This document shows, one piece after another, positions 56,673-64,000 of a stretch of 64,000 nt of DNA. The translations under genes were made by a program, and so were the position numbers. Under the pieces are notes generated by a model. It did no database searches. It was not told where the DNA came from and saw only the letters and a program-made list of their open reading frames with translations. Source of the DNA: Candidatus Kosakonia sp. 282A-S69. GTDB lineage: Bacteria; Pseudomonadota; Gammaproteobacteria; Enterobacterales; Enterobacteriaceae. Where the stretch lies: assembly GCF_029433855.1 (NCBI RefSeq), contig NZ_JAROAU010000003.1, positions 2,207,670 through 2,271,669 of the forward strand. The letters run 5' to 3'. Within the stretch, counting starts at the first letter, position 1. Every line of letters starts with the position of its first letter.

Positions 56673-57536
56673 ATGCACTGGATTATAAACGAATATATTG
56701 AATTCAGGCCCGTTTTAAAGAAATTAACCTCCCTTAAAAACCCTGAAGTAAGTGTGATCTTAACCGCCCCAGCAAGTCGGTGTCTTCTATTATTACTTGA
56801 AGCTTCTCCCGATATCGTCTTGCAGCAAGATTTTTTTAAGAAAGTATGGGAAGAGGAAGGCATGCTGGTTCCAGCCAACACTCTATATCAGAATATTTCT
56901 ATTGTCCGACGTGGGTTGCGTGCAGTAGGCGATACGGATCAAAAACTCATCGCCACTATCCCTCGCAAAGGCTTTCAAATTGATGATGGTGTCAGAATAA
57001 TTAAACAGGATGATATTGTTGAGGCCGACAAAAGCATAGCGCATCACACCATCGACAATCCAGGCACTGACCTGCCGGAAAAGAGAGTAGCTCCAGATGA
57101 GGAGGCTCTATGCGAATCCCTCTCGCCACAATCACCTCAACCATTACTCAATGAAGATGATAAGAAAATTAAGAGTTCGATTTTTCTCCTTATGCTTGTT
57201 CTTATCGCTTTCGTCACCGGATTTATTGTCACAAGCTTCATTTGGTACAGGCATAATGAACCCGCATTCTTCAACACTTATAAGCTCATTGAAACGGATA
57301 ATGGCTGCCATCTTCATACCAGGAATGATATTCATGATAACAATAATCCCTACTCCAGATATAAGACCCTAATTTTGAACACGGGATTAAGTTGTAAAAG
57401 CTATCCCTGGGTCTATTTTCCACTCTCCGTTACCTCACCAACTTTAACCGCGCTAGCGTGTAAAAATAAATACACAACGGAGTCTTTACCAGGGTGTATC
57501 TCTATCCATATCACTGGGATCAATCGAGATGACTAA
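56673..57536 (+). CDS. CadC/MarT-like membrane-bound winged-helix regulator
   Basis: A 287-residue protein. The N-terminal OmpR/ToxR-type winged helix is at about 8-105 (LTAPASRCLLLLLEA, TLYQNISIVRRGLRAVG, LIATIPRKGFQI). A charged linker, one transmembrane segment (about 169-191) and a periplasmic tail of about 95 residues with four Cys follow. The arrangement is that of ToxR, CadC and Salmonella MarT. The next gene, a FidL-like partner, overlaps it by 8 bp. It probably senses an envelope signal and controls the pilus or other island genes. Confidence 0.82.
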   Translation: MHWIINEYIEFRPVLKKLTSLKNPEVSVILTAPASRCLLLLLEASPDIVLQQDFFKKVWEEEGMLVPANTLYQNISIVRRGLRAVGDTDQKLIATIPRKGFQIDDGVRIIKQDDIVEADKSIAHHTIDNPGTDLPEKRVAPDEEALCESLSPQSPQPLLNEDDKKIKSSIFLLMLVLIAFVTGFIVTSFIWYRHNEPAFFNTYKLIETDNGCHLHTRNDIHDNNNPYSRYKTLILNTGLSCKSYPWVYFPLSVTSPTLTALACKNKYTTESLPGCISIHITGINRDD

Positions 57537-58008
57537 AAAGCGGGTTCGCTTATTCCTTTTTTTTCTGCTTGCAGGTCTCGCATTTGGCTATTTATATCTT
57601 ATGGTAACGACACACATACGCGCTGCGGAAACCTGCACCGTGGTCGTAGTTGTCTTTAACAAAGATGCACAAGCTAATTTGACCCTGGACTTTATGTACA
57701 ACAGACGAACGCTCAGCGGTATCGTTTCTGTCAGCGGACGTTATCGCCACCCTGATTACCCGGAGGGTACCATAAGAAGGGATGTCGCTTACACATGGGT
57801 AGAGAACAAAAACACCTTTCAACTTTTATCAACCAACATTAATAAGGTCGATAATGTTGAAAGCTTACCTGAGGAAGTTATCGCTTCTGTCTTGCCCGCT
57901 TTTTATGTTTATCCTAATAAACGAGTCAATTACGTGATTCATCAGCAAGGAGACAGCGGTTTTCTATTCAGTGTCGGCAAGCGCCCTTTGTTTGTCTGTT
58001 CGAGGTGA
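57529..58008 (+). CDS. FidL-like membrane partner protein
   Basis: A 159-residue protein with one N-terminal membrane segment (about 8-28) and a periplasmic domain resembling FidL/YqeJ (TLDFMYNRRTLSGIVSVSGRY). Such proteins are encoded next to MarT/YqeI-type regulators. I infer that it modulates the membrane regulator, as known for ToxS with ToxR. Its reading frame ends about 130 bp from serT. Confidence 0.75.
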   Translation: MTKKRVRLFLFFLLAGLAFGYLYLMVTTHIRAAETCTVVVVVFNKDAQANLTLDFMYNRRTLSGIVSVSGRYRHPDYPEGTIRRDVAYTWVENKNTFQLLSTNINKVDNVESLPEEVIASVLPAFYVYPNKRVNYVIHQQGDSGFLFSVGKRPLFVCSR

Positions 58009-58091
58009 TCAACGCCGGGGGTCAGGGTTACAGGCGCAAATGGCTATCTGGTAGTTTGTTGCGATGTATAAAGAGGATTTACTTTTCTAAG

Positions 58092-58122
58092 CAAAAAAAT
58101 AAGTGGTTACCTTTCGGTAACC
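58092..58122 (-). terminator. serT terminator
   Basis: GGTTACC-TTTC-GGTAACC with a seven-T run on the minus strand, starting 13 bp after the tRNA 3' end. Confidence 0.85.
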
Positions 58123-58134
58123 CCTTATCAGATA

Positions 58135-58222
58135 TGGCGGAAGCGCAGAGATTCGAACTCTGGAACCCTTTCGGGTCGCCGGTTTTCAAGACCGGTGCCT
58201 TCAACCGCTCGGCCACACTTCC
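58135..58222 (-). tRNA. serT: tRNA-Ser(UGA)
   Basis: The 88-nt gene matches E. coli serT almost base for base. It has the GGAAGTG acceptor, long variable arm (CGACCCGAAAGGGTTCC), TTCGAATC T-loop and encoded CCA. Anticodon TGA (plus-strand TCA at 58186-58188). It marks the return to core gene order after the accessory block. Confidence 0.98.
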
Positions 58223-58234
58223 GGTGTGAGGCGC

Positions 58235-58263
58235 ACTATAAACATCCCCGACCTTCATGTAAA
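58235..58263 (-). promoter_or_regulatory. serT promoter
   Basis: On the minus strand, TTTACA, a 17-bp spacer and TATAGT, followed by a GC-rich discriminator (GCGCC). That is a strong sigma-70 stable-RNA promoter just upstream of the tRNA 5' end. Confidence 0.85.
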
Positions 58264-58362
58264 GCGTGGCAATGTTCGTTTGCGTGAAAAACAACCAAAA
58301 AGACGTTAATTGCTTTAAACACCAACACAATGTTCAATAAAGAAGCAGGCGGCGGCAAAGAT

Positions 58363-59997
58363 TTAATGTTTTTTGATGTACATATCCTGAGTGAGATAGT
58401 AACCAAGAGGATCGGGATTGAAGCCACCGATCCAGGGTTTCACTAAATGTGTGCGAACATAGTGATAGACAGGGATAGCCGGAACATCACGCGCCAGAAT
58501 GTCTTCTGCTTGCTGATAATATTTCCCTCTTTCGATGACATTTTTCGCCTTCGCAGCCTCATCCAGCGCATCGTCATAGGCCTTGTTGCTGTATTTACTT
58601 GTGTTTTCACTGCTTCCGGTACGGAAATTATTCAGGAAAGTCGCTGCATCGTCGTAGTCAGCAATCCATGCGTAGCGCACTGCATCAAAATTGCCGGTAT
58701 GCATCGTATCCAACATCGTTTTCCATTCCTGATTCTGCAGCTTTGCCTCTACCCCAAGATTTTTCTTCCACATTGAACTAGCAGCAATGGCAATACGCTG
58801 GTGTGTCTCCATCGTGTTATAGAGAAGATTAAAGCTTAAAGGATGGGCTTCGTTAAAGCCTGCCTCGTTTAACAATCTCTTCGCCTCTGCAAGGCGTTTT
58901 TCGCGCGGCCATGTTGAATAATCTGGCGGAGATAACTTCACTCCGCCGATTTCAGGCTGACTGACAACCCATGCAGGCCTTTGCCCCTGCGCCATAACTT
59001 TGTCAGCAATAATATCTTTATCTAACCCCATATTAAGAGCACGACGCAGGCGTGGGTCGTTGAAGGGGGGCTTAGTGGTATTGAACTCGTAATAGTAGGT
59101 TGCCAGTTGAGGCTCAACGCTGACCTGCTCACCAAACGTTTTACGCAACTGGGCAAACTGATTCACAGGAATTGTATAGGTAATATCAATTTCCCCTGCC
59201 TTGAATCGGTTCACATCTGCTGTTTCCGCGCTGATGGGCAGGTAGGTGACCTTATTAATCACGGTCGCTTTATTGTTCCAGTAGCGCGTGTTACGCTCCG
59301 CCACAATGCGCTCGTTGACCACCCAGTCGGTCACTTTATAAGCACCACTGGTTACTATATGTTCTGGCTTTGTCCACTTATCACCGAAGCGGTTAACAAG
59401 CACTGGATCGATTGGAACTAAAGAGGGGTGCGCCAGCATAGATAAAAAAGAGGCTGTCGGTTGAGTAAGAGTAATCTCGAGCGTCGAGTCATTCACCGCC
59501 TTTACACCCAATGTATCAACTGGCTTTTTACCTTGTGCGATATCTGCTGCATTGAGAATGTGCATATTTCCAGGATAGCTGGCATAAGGCGATGCCGTTT
59601 TCGGGTCAACAAGACGCTGCCAACTCCAGACTACATCTTTTGCTGTAATCGCCGTACCATCCGACCACGTGATCCCCGGACGTAAATGGAATGTCCAGAC
59701 ACTATTATTTTTGTTTTCCCATTTTTCGGCTAAAAGCGGCTCAATTGAGCCATCTTTTTTGACCGTCACCAGCCCATCGAACATATCGCGAATAATGTTG
59801 AACTCGACGTCACTCTCAACCTTATGCGGGTCTAACGATGCCGGTTCACTGCCATTGTTGCGCACAAGTTCCTGTTTTGTTGCCAGTTCAACACTAGCGG
59901 GTACGCTTGCCGCATAAACTTGGGTCGTTGCGCACATCATCCCGACAGCAAATAAAACGTGAGTTATGTTGTTTAGTGTTTGTGGTTTCATATCCAT
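58363..59997 (-). CDS. Oligopeptide ABC transporter substrate-binding protein, OppA/MppA-like
   Basis: A 544-residue periplasmic binding protein of SBP family 5. It has a signal peptide ending VYA/ASVP. Conserved blocks are ELVRNNGSEPASLDPHK, KDVVWSWQRLVDPKTASPYA and NLGVEAKLQNQEWKTMLD. It is closer to MppA/OppA paralogues than to dipeptide DppA. It is a lone gene with no permease or ATPase nearby, so it probably feeds the OppBCDF transporter. ATG at 59991 is an alternative start two codons in. K-12 has no such gene between serT and yccA. Confidence 0.88.
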   Translation of the reverse strand: MDMKPQTLNNITHVLFAVGMMCATTQVYAASVPASVELATKQELVRNNGSEPASLDPHKVESDVEFNIIRDMFDGLVTVKKDGSIEPLLAEKWENKNNSVWTFHLRPGITWSDGTAITAKDVVWSWQRLVDPKTASPYASYPGNMHILNAADIAQGKKPVDTLGVKAVNDSTLEITLTQPTASFLSMLAHPSLVPIDPVLVNRFGDKWTKPEHIVTSGAYKVTDWVVNERIVAERNTRYWNNKATVINKVTYLPISAETADVNRFKAGEIDITYTIPVNQFAQLRKTFGEQVSVEPQLATYYYEFNTTKPPFNDPRLRRALNMGLDKDIIADKVMAQGQRPAWVVSQPEIGGVKLSPPDYSTWPREKRLAEAKRLLNEAGFNEAHPLSFNLLYNTMETHQRIAIAASSMWKKNLGVEAKLQNQEWKTMLDTMHTGNFDAVRYAWIADYDDAATFLNNFRTGSSENTSKYSNKAYDDALDEAAKAKNVIERGKYYQQAEDILARDVPAIPVYHYVRTHLVKPWIGGFNPDPLGYYLTQDMYIKKH

Positions 59998-60260
59998 TTC
60001 GCCTTTGAAATTTGTTATATACCGACGCCATTACACTCTTAACGTGCTAAAGATTAGACTTCAAAACATTTCGAGCGATATAAGAGATAAATATGGCTCT
60101 GTATCACATTTGCTCTCCCATTCATCTGGCAACACTTTTTATTGATAAAACAGGCTTCAGCTGCCGCTACGATGAGTAAAGATGGGTAAAACGGCTTTTA
60201 CAGCTAGCGAGACTTTCCTAGACTCCACTTCTAATTACATCTGTCATAAGGGAGTGGCTT

Positions 60261-60920
60261 ATGGATCGTCTAATTACTTCTTCGCGTGACCGCACATCCC
60301 TGCTGAGCACGCACAAAGTTCTTCGTAATACCTATTTTCTGCTCAGCCTGACACTGGCTTTTTCGGCGATGACTGCAACAGCGAGCACCGTTCTGATGCT
60401 ACCTTCGCCGGGTCTCATTCTGACGCTGGTAGGTATGTATGGTTTGATGTTCTTAACCTATAAACTGGCAAATAAGCCGAGCGGTATTCTGGCGGCTTTT
60501 GCCTTTACCGGCTTCCTTGGGTATATCCTCGGCCCGATGCTGAACGCGTATTTATCTGCCGGAATGGGCGACGTTATCGCACTGGCGCTTGGCGGCACCG
60601 CACTGGTCTTTTTCTGCTGTTCAGCCTATGTGCTGACAACACGCAAAGATATGTCCTTCCTCGGCGGTATGCTGATGGCAGGTATTGTGGTTGTGCTGAT
60701 CGGTATGGTTGCGAATATTTTCCTTCAGCTCCCTGCCCTGCATCTTGCAATCAGCGCTGTGTTTATCCTGATCTCCACTGGCGCCATTTTGTATGAAACC
60801 AGCAATATCATTCATGGCGGCGAAACGAACTACATTCGTGCGACAGTGAGCCTCTATGTATCGCTGTACAACATCTTTGTCAGTCTGCTGAGCATTCTGG
60901 GTTTCGCCAGCAGAGACTAA
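60261..60920 (+). CDS. yccA: YccA, BAX-inhibitor-1 family modulator of FtsH
   Basis: A 219-residue inner-membrane protein with seven hydrophobic segments matching E. coli YccA ([20 protein letters not shown] start). It is a substrate and modulator of the FtsH protease and protects SecY from degradation when translocation jams. The ribosome site AAGGGAG precedes it, and a terminator follows. Confidence 0.97.
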   Translation: MDRLITSSRDRTSLLSTHKVLRNTYFLLSLTLAFSAMTATASTVLMLPSPGLILTLVGMYGLMFLTYKLANKPSGILAAFAFTGFLGYILGPMLNAYLSAGMGDVIALALGGTALVFFCCSAYVLTTRKDMSFLGGMLMAGIVVVLIGMVANIFLQLPALHLAISAVFILISTGAILYETSNIIHGGETNYIRATVSLYVSLYNIFVSLLSILGFASRD

Positions 60921-60939
60921 CGACCACACGACCTCAATC

Positions 60940-60969
60940 AGGCCTCGCTTATGCGGGGCCTTGTTTTTT
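60940..60969 (+). terminator. yccA terminator
   Basis: AGGCCTCGC-TTAT-GCGGGGCCTT followed by a T-rich run (GTTTTTTG), 20 bp after the yccA stop. Confidence 0.85.
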
Positions 60970-61008
60970 GTTACACTCCCGCCGTTATAAACAGCCATTG
61001 TGGAAACT

Positions 61009-61338
61009 ATGTTGATCTTCGAAGGTATTGAAATTGAAACTGATAGCGAAGGCTATCTGAAAGAGACCTCGCTGTGGAGCGAACCGCTAGCAGAGGCGAT
61101 CGCAGAGCAAGAGGGTATTTCTCTCTCCCCAGAACATTGGGAAGTGGTGCGTTTTGTGCGCGACTTTTATCTTGAGTTCAATACATCGCCTGCGATTCGC
61201 ATGCTGGTAAAAGCTATGGCCAATAAATATGGCGAAGAGAAAGGCAATAGCCGCTATCTCTATCGCCTCTTTCCAAAAGGACCGGCTAAGCAGGCAACAA
61301 AAATTGCAGGCCTGCCTAAACCGGTAAAGTGCATCTAG
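61009..61338 (+). CDS. tusE: TusE, sulfur carrier of the tRNA 2-thiouridine relay
   Basis: A 109-residue DsrC-family protein. It accepts sulfur from TusBCD on the penultimate Cys (Cys108 in PVKCI) and passes it to MnmA for wobble uridine thiolation. The start at 61009 (MLIFEG) aligns with E. coli TusE; an ATG three codons upstream also exists in frame. It overlaps the convergent yccX gene by 4 bp. Confidence 0.97.
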   Translation: MLIFEGIEIETDSEGYLKETSLWSEPLAEAIAEQEGISLSPEHWEVVRFVRDFYLEFNTSPAIRMLVKAMANKYGEEKGNSRYLYRLFPKGPAKQATKIAGLPKPVKCI

Positions 61339-61616
61339 TAGCGAATCCCGAAACCGGCCCACTCTCTGTCGGGTTGATGAGGCTCGGTCAAAACCTTATC
61401 GACCCGCGCGCTGCGCGGCCCACCCGCTTTTAACCACTCCATCAGTTTGTTGACATTCTCAGCCTCACCACAGGCAACCACCTCAACACTGCCATCATCC
61501 AGATTTCGTGCATATCCCGATAATCCAAGACGCTGCGCTTCATGTTGAGTGGTGTAGCGAAACCCAACGCCCTGTACGCTGCCATGTACCCAGGCAATTG
61601 TGCAAACTTGAGCCAT
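61335..61616 (-). CDS. yccX: YccX, acylphosphatase
   Basis: A 93-residue acylphosphatase that hydrolyses acyl phosphates. The catalytic Arg is in [10 protein letters not shown] (about residue 20) and the Asn in [13 protein letters not shown] (about 38). It lies between tusE (convergent) and rlmI (divergent), as in E. coli. Confidence 0.97.
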   Translation of the reverse strand: MAQVCTIAWVHGSVQGVGFRYTTQHEAQRLGLSGYARNLDDGSVEVVACGEAENVNKLMEWLKAGGPRSARVDKVLTEPHQPDREWAGFGIRY

Positions 61617-61707
61617 ATCTTATCTCCATCAATGCGGGCGCGTTGCATTTACCCGACTAACCCGTGACAATAGCGCCCATTTTCTTCAGCCGACAGAATA
61701 GCCAAAT

Positions 61708-62898
61708 ATGAGTGTACGTTTAGTGTTAGCCAAAGGACGCGAGAAGTCATTGTTGCGTCGTCATCCTTGGGTGTTTTCCGGCGCCGTCGCGCGAATGGAA
61801 GGCAAAGCCAGCCTCGGAGAAACCGTGGATATTGTCGATCATCAGGGTAAATGGCTGGCCCGCGGAGCGCTCTCTCCCGCTTCACAAATCCGCGCACGCG
61901 TCTGGACATTTGATAAAGACGAAAGCATTGATATCGACTTTTTTACCCGTCGTTTACAGCAAGCGCAGCAGTGGCGTGATTGGCTTGCCGGGCGTGATGG
62001 CCTGGACAGCTATCGTCTGATTGCGGGCGAGTCAGATGGCTTACCGGGTATAACAATCGATCGTTTCGGCAATTTTCTGGTGCTGCAACTCCTGAGCGCC
62101 GGTGCGGAATATCAGCGTCCGGCACTCCTCTCGGCACTACAAACGCTCTACCCAGAGTGCGCCATTTACGATCGCAGTGATGTCGCGGTGCGAAAAAAAG
62201 AGGGGTTAGAATTGACACAGGGCCCGGTTCTGGGCGAACTCCCCCCGCCGCTGCTGCCAATCGAAGAGAACGGCATGAAGCTTTATGTTGATATTCAGGG
62301 TGGTCACAAGACAGGCTATTATCTTGATCAACGCGACAGCCGGTTGGCGACACGGCGCTATGTGGCTGACAAACGCGTGCTTAACTGCTTCTCTTACACC
62401 GGCGGCTTTGCCGTCTCTGCACTGATGGGCGGCTGTCGTGAGGTCGTTAGTGTAGACACATCACAGGAAGCGCTGGATGTTGCGAAGCAGAATGTCACTC
62501 TGAATAAGCTGGATCTGAGTAAAGCGGAATTTGTTCGCGATGATGTATTTAAACTGCTGCGTAAATATCGCGACCAGGGTGAAACCTTCGATGTGATTGT
62601 CATGGATCCGCCGAAATTCGTTGAAAACAAAAGTCAGCTGATGGGTGCGTGCCGCGGCTACAAAGATATCAACATGCTGGCGATTCAGTTGCTCAACCCC
62701 GGCGGCGTGCTGCTGACCTTCTCCTGCTCAGGTTTGATGACCACCGATTTATTTCAGAAAATCATCGCTGATGCCGCCTTAGATGCCGGGCGTGATATAC
62801 AATTTATAGACCAGTTCCGTCAGGCCGCCGATCACCCGGTGATCGCAACCTACCCGGAAGGGCTTTATCTGAAAGGGTTTGCCTGTCGCGTCATATAA
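61708..62898 (+). CDS. rlmI: RlmI, 23S rRNA m5C1962 methyltransferase
   Basis: A 396-residue SAM-dependent methyltransferase. It has an N-terminal PUA domain (about 1-80), a middle EEHEE-type segment ([14 protein letters not shown]), then a Rossmann fold with [11 protein letters not shown] and [14 protein letters not shown]. It methylates C1962 of 23S rRNA. Length equals the E. coli enzyme. Confidence 0.97.
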   Translation: MSVRLVLAKGREKSLLRRHPWVFSGAVARMEGKASLGETVDIVDHQGKWLARGALSPASQIRARVWTFDKDESIDIDFFTRRLQQAQQWRDWLAGRDGLDSYRLIAGESDGLPGITIDRFGNFLVLQLLSAGAEYQRPALLSALQTLYPECAIYDRSDVAVRKKEGLELTQGPVLGELPPPLLPIEENGMKLYVDIQGGHKTGYYLDQRDSRLATRRYVADKRVLNCFSYTGGFAVSALMGGCREVVSVDTSQEALDVAKQNVTLNKLDLSKAEFVRDDVFKLLRKYRDQGETFDVIVMDPPKFVENKSQLMGACRGYKDINMLAIQLLNPGGVLLTFSCSGLMTTDLFQKIIADAALDAGRDIQFIDQFRQAADHPVIATYPEGLYLKGFACRVI

Positions 62899-62926
62899 GT
62901 TGAAATCTGGAGCCGCGCCCCCATAT
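62899..62926 (+). promoter_or_regulatory. Sigma-32 heat-shock promoter of hspQ
   Basis: GTTGAAA, a 13-bp spacer and CCCCATAT match the RpoH consensus (CTTGAAA, 13-15, CCCCATnT) closely. The site lies 33 bp upstream of the hspQ start, which fits the known heat-shock control of this gene. Confidence 0.88.
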
Positions 62927-62940
62927 TTGGGGTTATCTAA

Positions 62941-63276
<336 letters not shown>

Positions 63277-63279
63277 TGG

Positions 63280-63305
63280 TACCCCGCAACCGGCGGGGTA
63301 TTTTT
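63280..63305 (+). terminator. hspQ / yccU terminator
   Basis: TACCCCGC-AACCG-GCGGGGTA plus five T's, right between the convergent hspQ and yccU genes. Confidence 0.85.
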
Positions 63306-63717
63306 ATTTAGCCAAACCAAGGCGGGGAATTTCAATCGCCGGACAGCGATCCATCACTACATTTAACCCCGCTTCCTGTGCCAGCACAGCAGCCTGTTCG
63401 TTAATCACACCAAGTTGCATCCACAGCGTTTTCGCCCCCACGGCAATCGCCTCCTGCGCAACGTCCCATGCGGCTTCAGAGTTGCGGAACACATCCACCA
63501 TATCAATTTTTTCTGGTACATCTGCCAGCGTCGCATAGCCCTGCTGTCCCATTAGCGTCTTTCCTGCCACTTTTGGCGACACAGGGATGACATGATAACC
63601 CTGACCTAACAGGTAATTCATAACACGGTAACTGGGACGATCGGGTTTGTCGCTTGCGCCAACCAGAGCGATGGTATGCGTGGCGCGTAAAATTTCGGCA
63701 ATATCTGTCTCTTTCAT
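63304..63717 (-). CDS. yccU: YccU, CoA-binding domain protein
   Basis: A 137-residue single Rossmann CoA-binding domain. It has [21 protein letters not shown] at 16-36, VIPVSPK and the C-terminal CPAIEIPRL. It resembles the nucleotide-binding part of succinyl-CoA synthetase alpha. No reaction is known for it. It keeps its E. coli position, convergent with hspQ. Confidence 0.95.
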   Translation of the reverse strand: MKETDIAEILRATHTIALVGASDKPDRPSYRVMNYLLGQGYHVIPVSPKVAGKTLMGQQGYATLADVPEKIDMVDVFRNSEAAWDVAQEAIAVGAKTLWMQLGVINEQAAVLAQEAGLNVVMDRCPAIEIPRLGLAK

Positions 63718-63853
63718 CGTTTCCTCCGCTTGATTTCACAAAGTGTAAATCAATCAGGGGAACTCAACCATTTTCTGTTTTTTTTATTCGCTTCGCTTGC
63801 AGCAACATGCGCTTCCAGTAATCTGTAGCAAACATCACTGACGGAAATAGATC

Positions 63854-64000
63854 ATGGAATCAACCACTCGCACGCTACCCGTACGCAAGAATATCGCCCT
63901 CGTTGCGCACGATCACTGCAAGCAGTCGTTAATGAAATGGGTTGAGCGGCATCAGCCCGTGCTGGCCGCGCATCAACTCTATGCAACTGGCACTACCGGT
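63854..64000 (+). CDS. mgsA: MgsA, methylglyoxal synthase (5' part, cut by window end)
   Basis: The first 49 codons are present: [20 protein letters not shown], then [20 protein letters not shown], ending LYATGTTG. This matches the N-terminus of E. coli MgsA (152 residues), which converts dihydroxyacetone phosphate to methylglyoxal. TGTTG is part of the phosphate-binding loop. The catalytic Asp lies outside the window. The gene is divergent from yccU. Confidence 0.96.
   Translation, partial: MESTTRTLPVRKNIALVAHDHCKQSLMKWVERHQPVLAAHQLYATGTTG

Overview
The window comes from an enterobacterial chromosome. Most of it lines up with the E. coli K-12 stretch running from phoH back to mgsA: phoH, efeBOU, putPA, rutR, ymdF, wrbA, yccJ, agp, then serT (tRNA-Ser), yccA, tusE, yccX, rlmI, hspQ, yccU and the start of mgsA. 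Protein identities judged by eye are very high for these genes. The mixture of E. coli-like order with large replacements suggests a genus of Enterobacteriaceae such as Kosakonia, Enterobacter or Phytobacter, but I cannot name the species.

Layout. 1-545: tandem repeats of about 182 bp carrying the 3' end of a tRNA-Ser gene plus a terminator (rtT-like), then a REP and the phoH terminator. 567-5260: phoH and the iron-uptake operon efeUOB with a Fur box and an intact efeU. 5467-7118: a NupC-type nucleoside transporter and a small lipoprotein. 7218-13104: divergent putP and putA with GTTGCA operators between them. 13240-20017: a sugar ABC importer operon with a FGGY kinase and a SIS-domain isomerase. 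20431-23059: a small LprI-like protein, rutR (its rutA-G operon is absent here), ymdF, wrbA and yccJ. 23101-27649: agp, a divergent SDR/AraC pair and dosC (without dosP).

28014-57536 is an accessory block of about 30 kb lying between agp/dosC and serT, where E. coli K-12 has other genes. It holds a LuxR-type regulator and a long minus-strand series. In transcription order that series is: a two-partner-secretion exoprotein and its transporter, AcpS-like transferase, ketoreductase, FabZ-like dehydratase, acyl carrier protein, GcvT-like protein, a fused ketosynthase-chain-length-factor protein, two more ketosynthase-fold proteins, a Lol/MacB-like ABC ATPase, a periplasmic protein, an FtsX-type permease, a LolA-like lipid carrier, an outer-membrane barrel, a FabD-like malonyltransferase and a polytopic membrane protein. 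This looks like a type II fatty-acid/polyketide assembly line with ketoreductase and dehydratase but no enoyl reductase, coupled to a lipid-export route to the outer membrane. A decayed IS3-family element follows, then a complete E. coli common pilus operon (ecpABCDE, no ecpR) and a MarT/FidL-like membrane regulator pair.

The core resumes at serT (58135-58222). An extra oligopeptide-binding protein gene sits between serT and yccA. The right flank carries the sulfur-relay protein TusE, acylphosphatase, the 23S rRNA methyltransferase RlmI, and hspQ with a clear sigma-32 promoter.

The accessory block resembles what I remember of O-island 47 of E. coli O157:H7 EDL933, described as encoding an adhesin and a polyketide or fatty-acid biosynthesis system. 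The product of the assembly line is not known to me, and it is the most interesting part of the window.
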